64,000 nucleotides of DNA. Origin: Anaerolineae bacterium (lineage in GTDB: Bacteria > Chloroflexota > Anaerolineae > Promineifilales > Promineifilaceae). A program made the position numbers and the translations under genes. The stretch is from positions 124,001 through 188,000 of the forward strand of contig JAUIAP010000001.1 of the NCBI GenBank assembly GCA_030425205.1, in the 5' to 3' direction. Below, one piece after another: positions 45,667 through 53,072 of this stretch. Numbering within the stretch: the first letter of the stretch is position 1; every line of letters begins with the position of its first letter. A model generated the notes under the pieces. The model saw nothing but the letters and a program-made list of their open reading frames with translations. It had not been told where the DNA came from and did not search any database.

Positions 45667-46518
45667 TTATACCGACGTTTGCCGTTCAGCCCACGCATGG
45701 TGTGCGTCGAAATGTCCCTTGCAACAATCGGCCGAAAATGCCGCCTCACTGTTACGATTCCCGACCACGCGGAACTTCGCTATTTTACGCGCCTGCTCCC
45801 ATTGCTCAAGCGCAGTTCCCAGCGGGGTTTTTAGCACAGCCTCGCTCATTTTTGTCGGAAGTGTGTTACGGGAAATGCGATTCCCAAAACTGCTATCATG
45901 CGGGCGAGCATTGGGAAGGTAGTCGCGTATCCAAGCGTTGACAGCCATCATACGCTGATAGTATACAAAACCGTGCAATGGAACCATCTGCGCGATTTCA
46001 CGCGCAATATAGATGTTGTGGTCCGTTAACGCAAGGGCACGTTCAGCGAGAAAGTAGTTGGGGCAAAGTTCAATGCCTGTACGGGCGACAAGACGAACGA
46101 GGCCAATGACAATCATGCGACAGAGCCAGAGGCGGTCGTTGCTGGTGATGATGAAGTAATCAATATCGGCCGAATCAGTCACATTGTTAACGGCCAATGA
46201 GCCCGTCACCCCAACCATCCGCACAAACGGCAAACGTGCAATCTGTGCGCCGTATTTTTTGGCGGGTCGCCACAGTTCGGCCGATTTTAGCGCACGCGCT
46301 TGACGAATTTCCACAAAAGAGGCACGCTCAGGTAACATAAAATAGTCACCGATTTGGCAGATAGTACGCTGCACCACCGCTTCTGCAAGCCATTGTGTCA
46401 ATTGACTATGCGAAGTTTCATGCGCTACCAAATAGCGATGAATTTCGGCCGATGTCATCGGATATTGAAATAGGTCGGCGTAGGCAAGCGTCGTGCGGAT
46501 CGCATCTTGTGGGGTCAT
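45667..46518 (-). CDS. Nucleotidyltransferase-superfamily protein in polysaccharide operon
   Basis: 283 residues from ATG 46518, which overlaps the stop of the upstream O-antigen ligase gene (ATGA). The N-terminus is a winged-helix-like segment ('LAYADLFQYPMTSAEIHRYL', 'DYFMLPERASFVEIRQAR'). A minimal nucleotidyltransferase core follows with 'MVGVTGSLAVNNVTDSADID' and 'YFIITSNDRLWL' (GS and D.D). The rest is helical ('CPNYFLAERALALTDHNIYI'). This architecture is seen in Chloroflexota polysaccharide gene clusters with unknown function. Ser-Ala-Asp/Glu palindrome sites are frequent here (five in 1.0 kb). Substrate unknown. Confidence 0.75.
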   Translation of the reverse strand: MTPQDAIRTTLAYADLFQYPMTSAEIHRYLVAHETSHSQLTQWLAEAVVQRTICQIGDYFMLPERASFVEIRQARALKSAELWRPAKKYGAQIARLPFVRMVGVTGSLAVNNVTDSADIDYFIITSNDRLWLCRMIVIGLVRLVARTGIELCPNYFLAERALALTDHNIYIAREIAQMVPLHGFVYYQRMMAVNAWIRDYLPNARPHDSSFGNRISRNTLPTKMSEAVLKTPLGTALEQWEQARKIAKFRVVGNRNSEAAFSADCCKGHFDAHHAWAERQTSV

Positions 46519-47942
46519 GATTGTGTGGTTGCATCTAGCCAAAGTGCTAAGAGGAGCCAATGCAGCAAAGATCCGACGGGCGTATCGTAGGAAGCGGGTG
46601 AGGTGAAATTTGTGACGAGATAGGGGACGAGAGCGACTGAGTAGGCGAGCGCGGGGGTGCTAAGGGCGTGGCGATGGCGCAGGGCGTAGATCGGGGGGGT
46701 GATGAGGAGTATGAGCCAGAGAAAGCCGGCGGGGAGGCCGAGTTCGGCCGAAATTAGCAGCACCGTGTTGTGAATCGTATGGGAAATGCGCGTCTGCGCT
46801 CCCAAAAACTCTGTGAAACGCTCACGCGCACTGTGCGCCCCCACCCCAACGAGTGGGGATGCTTGCACCATTTTCCATCCGACACGATTCTGCACAACCC
46901 GTTCCGTCACCGACGTTTGTTCAAGCATCGAGCCGCCAAAATCTAAACGTGACAAGACGACATCTCGATAGGAAAACAGCGTCAGTCCTACCAGCAACGC
47001 TCCTCCCGCAAAAACTATCTTTCCATATATCGGCACACTCTTTTGATTCTTGACTCGCCTCATTCCACCCATTTTCCACACCACCAACAACCAAACAAGG
47101 GCGATCATGCCCCCCAATGTCGCGGCGCGAGAGAAGGTAAAAAACAGGGCAATTGTGCCAACAATGAGGGCGGCAATTGGCAAAATGGATTCCTGCCTTT
47201 GCAGGAATGACGGGTTACGCTGCACGTTAGAGTAGGGACGTTCTCGTCGCCCATCGTTGTTTTGGGATGTGGAATGCGCGTCGGGCATGTTGGCTTCTGG
47301 AAATAATACGTAAACAAGCACGACAAGCAGCGGCACAACAAGCGTGATTGCCAACAAATTTGGATGTTCAGCCAACCCCTGCACCCGCAAAATCAGACGA
47401 CTACCCGTGTCTAGCACGTTGTAACCGAGTTGTGCCATCATCTGTTGCTCTCCCAACCAAGTCAAGCCGATGTCACGTTGCAACGCAGCTTGGGCGAGCG
47501 CGACAGAAGATTGGGCCAAAATGTGAATGCTAAACAGGCTGACAACCCATTTAAAGGCCGGACGCATCTCGTTGACGCCAATGACCATCGTCAAGAGAAG
47601 CCATATACGCACAATGCGCCGCAGTGATAGGACGGGCGTGACGGTGACAAATAGGGAGGTGAACGTCCAGATGGCAAAGAGAATCAGGACAAGAAGAACG
47701 GGTTGACGCAACTTTGTCAGTGAAACGGGGAGCCTACGCGCCAACAGCCACTTCCCGAAAAACAGACTAACTAATAACACAAGCAACAGATCGGCAATGC
47801 GCAGATCGAACGCGCCAATGGTGACGGTGGGCCCCCATGAAAACGTCAGCAAGAGTGCTGTAAACAGCGCACGGATGGCGTATTCCAAGAGGACGTTTGC
47901 CCGCTTAACGGTAGGCAGAGCGGCCGATTTTGCGGTGGTCAA
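46515..47942 (-). CDS. O-antigen ligase/polymerase-family (Wzy/WaaL) membrane protein
   Basis: 475 residues with about ten transmembrane helices and one larger loop. The Wzy_C motif region contains 'QASPLVGVGAHSARERFTEF' and 'RISHTIHNTVLLISAELGLP', including the H in the extracellular loop typical of O-antigen ligases. It polymerises or transfers polysaccharide chains on the outer face of the membrane. A loop at about residues 225-260 contains 'RNPSFLQRQESILP', which is a translated dispersed hairpin repeat (47189-47208), so this loop is an in-frame insertion. Overlaps neighbours by ATGA at both ends; operon order glycosyltransferase, ligase, nucleotidyltransferase, radical SAM. Confidence 0.87.
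   Translation of the reverse strand: MTTAKSAALPTVKRANVLLEYAIRALFTALLLTFSWGPTVTIGAFDLRIADLLLVLLVSLFFGKWLLARRLPVSLTKLRQPVLLVLILFAIWTFTSLFVTVTPVLSLRRIVRIWLLLTMVIGVNEMRPAFKWVVSLFSIHILAQSSVALAQAALQRDIGLTWLGEQQMMAQLGYNVLDTGSRLILRVQGLAEHPNLLAITLVVPLLVVLVYVLFPEANMPDAHSTSQNNDGRRERPYSNVQRNPSFLQRQESILPIAALIVGTIALFFTFSRAATLGGMIALVWLLVVWKMGGMRRVKNQKSVPIYGKIVFAGGALLVGLTLFSYRDVVLSRLDFGGSMLEQTSVTERVVQNRVGWKMVQASPLVGVGAHSARERFTEFLGAQTRISHTIHNTVLLISAELGLPAGFLWLILLITPPIYALRHRHALSTPALAYSVALVPYLVTNFTSPASYDTPVGSLLHWLLLALWLDATTQS
47189..47208. repeat. dRS3-like hairpin inside the O-antigen ligase gene
   Basis: ATTCCTGC (47189-47196) and GCAGGAAT (47201-47208), loop CTTT. Same type and similar flank (ATGG before, GA after) as the first hairpin at 3030-3049. 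It is translated as part of a soluble loop. Confidence 0.75.
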
Positions 47943-49042
47943 GCGGCGACCTCCTCATATAGTTTAGCCGTTTTCCGTGCCGTCTCTTGCCATGTGAAAT
48001 CACGAACACGCGAAAAGCCCGCATCACGCAGGGTCGCTTGCAACTGCCGATCACAGAGTAGTTGATGCAGTCCTTGTTCTATAGAGGCGGTTTCAGTCGG
48101 ATCGACATAGAGAGCCGCGTTTGCGCAAATCTCCGACATCGCGCTGTTACGACTAGTCAAGACGGGTATGCCACATGCCATCGCTTCCAGTGGCGGTATC
48201 CCAAACCCCTCATGCAGAGATGGAAACGCCAGACAGGTCGCCAGTGAATAGATGGCTGGTAGCTCTGTATCATCCACATAGCCGAGACGCACAATGCCAT
48301 CCTGCAAGCCCAGTTGATCGATTTGACGCTTAAAATCGGGCATTCGCCAACCGTCGGCTCCCACAATGACGAGCTTGGTCTGGCGATGGTCAGCAGCGCG
48401 TCTTAATTGTGCAAACGCTTCGAGTAGCCGCTGTAGATTTTTGCGTGGTTCGAGCGTGCCAACATATAACACGAACCTGTCTGGCAGGTGGTATTTCTTT
48501 TGAATTGCGGTTGGCTGAACAATCGGCCGAAAATGTCGATCCGCCGCCAGATAGATCACCTCAAACCGCTCGGCGGGTAGCTTTAACGCCTTTTGCAGTT
48601 CACGCCGCGCATAGTGGGAATCGGTCACGATTTTTGTAGCCCGACGTGCAATGATCGGCATCAGCAGGCGCAAGGCAGCAATCCGTCGCCATGGATGGTA
48701 TTCACGATGCACAAATAGGGACGCATCATGGATCGTGACGATATACGGCACGCGCGTTGTCAGAGGAGCAGAGTTGTTAGGGAAATGAAATAACTGTAAA
48801 TCGTCCTGTCCAATCGTGCGCGGCAGGATGGTTTGCTCCCATAGCCAACGGCTGCGTGGAAAGTAGGATTGGACGTGATGGGCGTAGTTGAGTGCTGCGT
48901 CGGGGGGAATCGGCCGATTTGCATACAGCCGAAAATCATGGTCGGTCGCGACCTCGCCAAGCGCACACAGCAGTGCATGGGTGTATTTGCCGATGCCTGC
49001 GCGAGTCACCAGCAGCGGCGTTGCATCAAACCCGATCCGCAA
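47939..49042 (-). CDS. Family 4 glycosyltransferase (GT-B)
   Basis: 367 residues, two Rossmann domains. N-terminal: 'TPLLVTRAGIGKYTHALLCA' (acceptor-side glycine-rich loop), 'YIVTIHDASLFVHREYHPWR'. C-terminal donor-binding domain: 'FVLYVGTLEPRKNLQRLLEA', 'KLVIVGADGWRM' and the EX7E-type 'FPSLHEGFGIPPLEAMACGI'. Typical GT4 retaining enzyme that adds a sugar from an NDP donor during surface polysaccharide synthesis. The start is a TTG at 49042 with AAGGA 8 bp upstream. It heads the operon and overlaps the O-antigen ligase gene by 4 bp. A minus-strand TATAAT near 49092-49098 may be its -10. Confidence 0.93.
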   Translation of the reverse strand: MRIGFDATPLLVTRAGIGKYTHALLCALGEVATDHDFRLYANRPIPPDAALNYAHHVQSYFPRSRWLWEQTILPRTIGQDDLQLFHFPNNSAPLTTRVPYIVTIHDASLFVHREYHPWRRIAALRLLMPIIARRATKIVTDSHYARRELQKALKLPAERFEVIYLAADRHFRPIVQPTAIQKKYHLPDRFVLYVGTLEPRKNLQRLLEAFAQLRRAADHRQTKLVIVGADGWRMPDFKRQIDQLGLQDGIVRLGYVDDTELPAIYSLATCLAFPSLHEGFGIPPLEAMACGIPVLTSRNSAMSEICANAALYVDPTETASIEQGLHQLLCDRQLQATLRDAGFSRVRDFTWQETARKTAKLYEEVAA

Positions 49043-49205
49043 AATATGTTTCCTTATATTCGTGAACGTTCCGATCAGCTATAAAGAGTGGATTATAGGG
49101 AGGTTGACCCTGTTTGACATGGAAAAACGCGAGATTCTAGGCGGGTTATAAATTAGGGGATGTGGAATTCGGCCGAATGCGTATATTCTACTCGGGCAAC
49201 AGTCG

Positions 49206-51542
49206 TCAACCGATCACTTCCAACTTCGCAAAACTAGCCGACAATCGCTTGATCCCATGCTCGCTAAACGCGATCGCCACCTCTTCATCATTGCGCGTGA
49301 TCTTCGACTCGATCACAATCCCCTCGCCAAATTTGGCGTGTTTGACGCGCTGACCAGATTTGTATTGTGCCGCAACCGTTGGGGTGTCGCGATCTTCAGA
49401 GAGATGACGCGGCTTGGGCAAATCACGCTGTGACATTGCACTCTTTTGGCTCTCCCACGATCCACGTGCTGCTTTTTGGGCGGCGCGTTTTTCAGCAAAG
49501 TCAGACCGCTTTCCATAGCTGCCGTAGGTGCTTGAGGTCGCCCGTTTGGGCTGCGTCGTCGCACTTTGGTCCCACGACCACGCGCGATTTTGCGCAGCTG
49601 CATGGCGTTCGGAAAGCTTATTGCCACCCTCAACCAAATTGCTCGGAATATCTCCCAAGAAGCGCGATGGGGTAGACATCTCTGACATACCGTACAGGCT
49701 GCGGCGCAGCGTGTGTGACAGGAAGAGCTGATCCTCTGCCCGCGTTAACCCGACATAAAATAGCCGTCGCTCCTCCGCCATCTCCTCCGCATCCGTCATT
49801 GAGCGGCTATGGGGCATAATTCCTTCTTCTAAGCCTGTGATAAATACAACGGGAAACTCCAGCCCCTTGCTAGCGTGCAGCGTCAACATGGTCACCGAGT
49901 TGCTGCCACCTTCCAAATCATCCACATCGGCGACAAGGGCAACATTTTCCAAAAATTCAGTTAACGCAATCTCCCCCGCATCTTTCGCCACACCCAGCAG
50001 CTCTTTCACATTTTCCCAGCGATCTGTCCCCTCATCTGTTCCGTCGTCGATATAGGACTTGTAGTTTGTTTCATCTAAGATGCGCTGCACCAGTTCACCA
50101 ACGGTAATCTCGTCCCGCGCACGCACCCAACCGTTGAGCATTGTGCCAAAGCGCATCAACGAGGCCAGCGCACGCCCCTTAAACGGCAGCGCAATCGTCG
50201 GATCGGTCGCCAATTTGATGACCGCCTCGCCCGCTTGTACGTCGAGCTGGTTGCCCCATGCTAGCAGCTTTTCAATGGTCTTTGCGCCAATGCCGCGTGT
50301 CGGAACGTTGATAATACGCCGCAAGCTGACCTCATCGCGCAAATTATGCACAACCCGCAGATAGGCGATGATGTCCCTGACTTCACGACGTCCGTAGAAT
50401 TTTGTCGCGCCAATCAATTTATATGGCACACCTTCGCGGATAAATGCCTCTTCCAGCGCACGTGATTGGGCATTGGTGCGATACATGACGGCAAAATCGC
50501 CATAGGAACGTCGGCCGCGCCGATTCTCCCCCGCCACCGTCCGCACAATCTGCTCCGCCTCCTCATTCTCGTTATACGCCTCGCGCATCACAATTTGTGC
50601 GCCACCGCTACGGTCGGTGAACAGTTGCTTATGCACGCGCTCTGGATTTTTCTCGATCACGGCCATCGCCGCATCAAGCACAAGCTGGGTTGAACGATAG
50701 TTTTGTTCGAGCAAAATCTGTTTGGCCGAAGGATATTCGTCACGGAACTTTTGTATGTTGCGAAAATCTGCGCCGCGCCATTTGTAGATCGATTGATCGC
50801 TATCCCCCACCACAAAGAGATTCTTGTGTTGCCCTGCAAGACGTGTCAGCAATCCATACTGAACACTGTTTGTGTCTTGAAACTCATCGACCAAAATATG
50901 TTGGTACTGCTGTTGATATTTGGCAAGGACTTCTGGCACAAGGTCAAACAGGCGCACCGTGTTGAGCAGGAGATCATCAAAATCCATCGCGTTGTTGGCG
51001 ACAAGTGTCCGTTGATATTGATCGTAGATACGCTTAATCACCGTTGACATATAATCACTCGCCTCATAAAAGTCAGGCGTGATCATTTTGTCTTTTGCCC
51101 CGCTGATGCTGTTGAGCATCTTTGAAGGTTGAAAGCGTTTGTCATCGAGATTGAGTTCTTTGAGAGCAGATTTGATGACGCTGCGTTGGTCGTCGCTATC
51201 GAAGATGACGAAATCTTTGCTGTAACCGAGTCGGGCAAGATCGGCCGATTCACGCCGCAAAATCCGTGCACAGGTCGAGTGAAATGTTCCCATCAAGATG
51301 CCACGCAAATCTTCGCCAAGTATCTTCTCAACACGCGCACGCATCTCTTTTGCCGCTTTGTTCGTAAACGTTACCGACATGATACGAAAGGGAAAAACGT
51401 TTAGCTCGCTGACAAGATAGGCAATTCGATGTGTGAGGACGCGCGTTTTACCACTACCGGGTCCAGCGAGAATGAGAACGGGGCCAAATGGGGCGGTAAC
51501 AGCTTCTTTTTGAGCGGGATTAAGTCCAGCGGTGAGGTTCAT
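49206..51542 (-). CDS. pcrA: ATP-dependent DNA helicase PcrA/UvrD
   Basis: Superfamily 1A 3'-5' helicase for nucleotide excision repair and replication-conflict removal. 778 residues, full length. Motif I 'ILAGPGSGKTRVLTHRIAYL', Ia 'SVTFTNKAAKEMRARV', II 'ILVDEFQDTNSVQYG', III 'VVGDSDQSIYKWRGADFRNI', IV 'LEQNYRST', V 'MLTLHASKGLEFPVVFI', VI 'EERRLFYVGLTRAEDQLFLS'. The C-terminal PcrA Tudor-like domain is present ('GQRVKHAKFGEGIVI'), which in Bacillus binds RNA polymerase or UvrB. Monocistronic; its promoter region holds a 17-bp GC-rich inverted repeat (51556-51601). Confidence 0.97.
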   Translation of the reverse strand: MNLTAGLNPAQKEAVTAPFGPVLILAGPGSGKTRVLTHRIAYLVSELNVFPFRIMSVTFTNKAAKEMRARVEKILGEDLRGILMGTFHSTCARILRRESADLARLGYSKDFVIFDSDDQRSVIKSALKELNLDDKRFQPSKMLNSISGAKDKMITPDFYEASDYMSTVIKRIYDQYQRTLVANNAMDFDDLLLNTVRLFDLVPEVLAKYQQQYQHILVDEFQDTNSVQYGLLTRLAGQHKNLFVVGDSDQSIYKWRGADFRNIQKFRDEYPSAKQILLEQNYRSTQLVLDAAMAVIEKNPERVHKQLFTDRSGGAQIVMREAYNENEEAEQIVRTVAGENRRGRRSYGDFAVMYRTNAQSRALEEAFIREGVPYKLIGATKFYGRREVRDIIAYLRVVHNLRDEVSLRRIINVPTRGIGAKTIEKLLAWGNQLDVQAGEAVIKLATDPTIALPFKGRALASLMRFGTMLNGWVRARDEITVGELVQRILDETNYKSYIDDGTDEGTDRWENVKELLGVAKDAGEIALTEFLENVALVADVDDLEGGSNSVTMLTLHASKGLEFPVVFITGLEEGIMPHSRSMTDAEEMAEERRLFYVGLTRAEDQLFLSHTLRRSLYGMSEMSTPSRFLGDIPSNLVEGGNKLSERHAAAQNRAWSWDQSATTQPKRATSSTYGSYGKRSDFAEKRAAQKAARGSWESQKSAMSQRDLPKPRHLSEDRDTPTVAAQYKSGQRVKHAKFGEGIVIESKITRNDEEVAIAFSEHGIKRLSASFAKLEVIG

Positions 51543-51555
51543 ACAATTCTAGAAG

Positions 51556-51601
51556 CGCGGACACTTCGTCCGGCGCGTATAATGCGGACGAGGTGTCCGC
51601 G
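51556..51601 (-). repeat. GC-rich hairpin repeat upstream of pcrA
   Basis: 17-bp arms CGCGGACACTTCGTCCG (51556-51572) and its complement with one mismatch (51585-51601). Its minus-strand reading GGAACGCGGACACCTCGTCC closely matches GGAGCGCGGTCACCTCGACC at about 9877-9856, so the two are members of one dispersed family. Confidence 0.75.
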
Positions 51602-51674
51602 TTCCAGCTCGGGATTGTACCAAAAATGCCCCTTGCCCTGCTAAAATAGGATTGCTATAATTTTGCTTCGGTTC

Positions 51675-51747
51675 GCCACTATAGCTCAGATGGTAGAGCG
51701 ATGCTTTCGTAAAGCATAGGTCATGGGTTCGAGTCCCATTGGTGGCT
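51675..51747 (+). tRNA. tRNA-Thr (anticodon CGT)
   Basis: Complete cloverleaf: acceptor GCCACTA (51675-51681) with TGGTGGC (51740-51746), D-arm TAGCTCAGATGGTAGAGC, anticodon stem ATGCT/AGCAT with loop TTCGTAA (51706-51712), anticodon CGT at 51708-51710, T-arm ATGGG-TTCGAGT-CCCAT, discriminator T. CCA is not encoded. It reads ACG codons. A terminator follows directly, so it is a single-tRNA transcript. Confidence 0.97.
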
Positions 51748-51750
51748 CAA

Positions 51751-51784
51751 AAAAGCCCCTACAGAAATGTGGGGGCTTTTTTTA
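51751..51784 (+). terminator. Terminator of tRNA-Thr
   Basis: AAAAGCCCCTACA and TGTGGGGGCTTTT form a strong hairpin followed by TTT. Also convergent to the PLP-enzyme gene that ends at 51796. Confidence 0.9.
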
Positions 51785-51795
51785 TTGACTCGTTG

Positions 51796-52908
51796 CTAAA
51801 TTTTGCTTAGCGCTTGTGCTAAATCGGCGATGAGATCGTCGGGGTGTTCTAGCCCGACCGAGATTCGCAGTAAATCCCAAGGGGTTTTTGTGTTCTCATC
51901 TTCGACAGGTGCACGATGCTCGATCAAGCTTTCAACCCCGCCCAAGCTGGTGGCACGCCAGAAAATTTTTGTGCTGGCGGCGACTTTTTCGGCCGATTCT
52001 GCCCCCCCGATCACCTGAATCGACAACATCCCCCCAAAGTCACTCATCTGTCGTTTTGCAACATCGTGATTGGGGTGATCTTCTAAGCCCGGATAGTAGA
52101 CGGTGTGAACTTTGGGATGGTCAGCCAAGAAGTGCGCGACCTGTTTGGCGTTGGCGCAATGTCCACGCATACGATAGGGTAACGTGCGAATGCCGCGCAA
52201 AAGGAGCCAACTGTCAAACCCACTCGGCACCCCGCCTGCATTGCCCTGCACAAACCGAACTTTTTCGAGCAAATCGCCCTGCTCCTTAAATACGACAACA
52301 CCCCCTGTCAAATCACTATGGCCGCCCAGATACTTGGTGGTTGAGTGCACGACGACATCTGCGCCGAGCGCAAGCGCGGGCTGCAACATCGGGGTCGCCC
52401 ATGTGCCGTCTACTCCGAGCAGTGCGCCACTTTCATGCGTGATGTCGGCAATAGCGGCGATGTCGCTGATTTTTAGCATGGGATTGGATGGCGTTTCAAT
52501 CCAGACTAGGCGTGTGTTTGGCTGTATCGCCGCTTTCACCGCCGCCAAATCAGTCATATCGACCAGTGAATGCTCTAATCCCCAACGAGTCAAAATCCCA
52601 TTGACTAACTCGCGCACGCCAAAATAGGTGTCGTCAGCTAAGAGGACGTGATCCCCTTGACCCAAAGATTGAAAAACGGCCGCAACAGCCGCCATACCCG
52701 AGGCAAATGTGACCGCTTCGACACCGCCTTCAAGTGCTGTCAGACAGTCTTCGAGTGCATTGCGATTGGGGTTTCCCATTCGCGAGTAGACTAGGCCTTG
52801 TTGGTTGTCGCGCACAAAAGTTGAGGAGAGATGGATGGGTGGCATGACGGCACCTGTCGTATCGTCGAGGATGCGCCCTGCTTGGATAGCAATAGTTTCA
52901 ATGTTCAT
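51796..52908 (-). CDS. Cys/Met metabolism PLP-dependent enzyme (cystathionine gamma-synthase/lyase family)
   Basis: 370 residues, fold-type I PLP enzyme of trans-sulfuration. Visible: 'MPPIHLSSTFV' start, 'YSRMGNPNRNALEDCLTALE', PLP-stacking region 'ADDTYFGVRELVNGI', 'VWIETPSNPMLKISDIAAIA', Asp in 'LLGVDGTWATPMLQPALALG', Schiff-base Lys in 'VVVHSTTKYLGGHSDLTGGV', and 'SLGGVESLIEHRA' near the end. Sequence cannot separate gamma-synthase, gamma-lyase and beta-lyase, or methionine gamma-lyase, activity. No homoserine acyltransferase is near. No good ribosome binding site before ATG 52908. Confidence 0.9.
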   Translation of the reverse strand: MNIETIAIQAGRILDDTTGAVMPPIHLSSTFVRDNQQGLVYSRMGNPNRNALEDCLTALEGGVEAVTFASGMAAVAAVFQSLGQGDHVLLADDTYFGVRELVNGILTRWGLEHSLVDMTDLAAVKAAIQPNTRLVWIETPSNPMLKISDIAAIADITHESGALLGVDGTWATPMLQPALALGADVVVHSTTKYLGGHSDLTGGVVVFKEQGDLLEKVRFVQGNAGGVPSGFDSWLLLRGIRTLPYRMRGHCANAKQVAHFLADHPKVHTVYYPGLEDHPNHDVAKRQMSDFGGMLSIQVIGGAESAEKVAASTKIFWRATSLGGVESLIEHRAPVEDENTKTPWDLLRISVGLEHPDDLIADLAQALSKI

Positions 52909-52967
52909 AATATGATTTCCAGAAGATGCAAATTGCGTTTGTAGTATAGTGTATGTGGCAAAACAAA

Positions 52968-52989
52968 ACCGCCACCAAATGGTGGCGGT
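52968..52989 (-). terminator. Terminator of the PA14/SH3 gene
   Basis: ACCGCCACC (52968-52976) and GGTGGCGGT (52981-52989), loop AAAT. T-rich tracts lie on both sides (TTTTGTTTT on the minus strand), so it can act on the minus-strand gene ending at 53073. Confidence 0.9.
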
Positions 52990-53072
52990 TTTTCGTTTTA
53001 GCCTTGCAGACTGATTTCTTTAACTGACGAAAAGAAGGACAGGTTGCAAACCGCCCCTCCTTGTATAACCGG

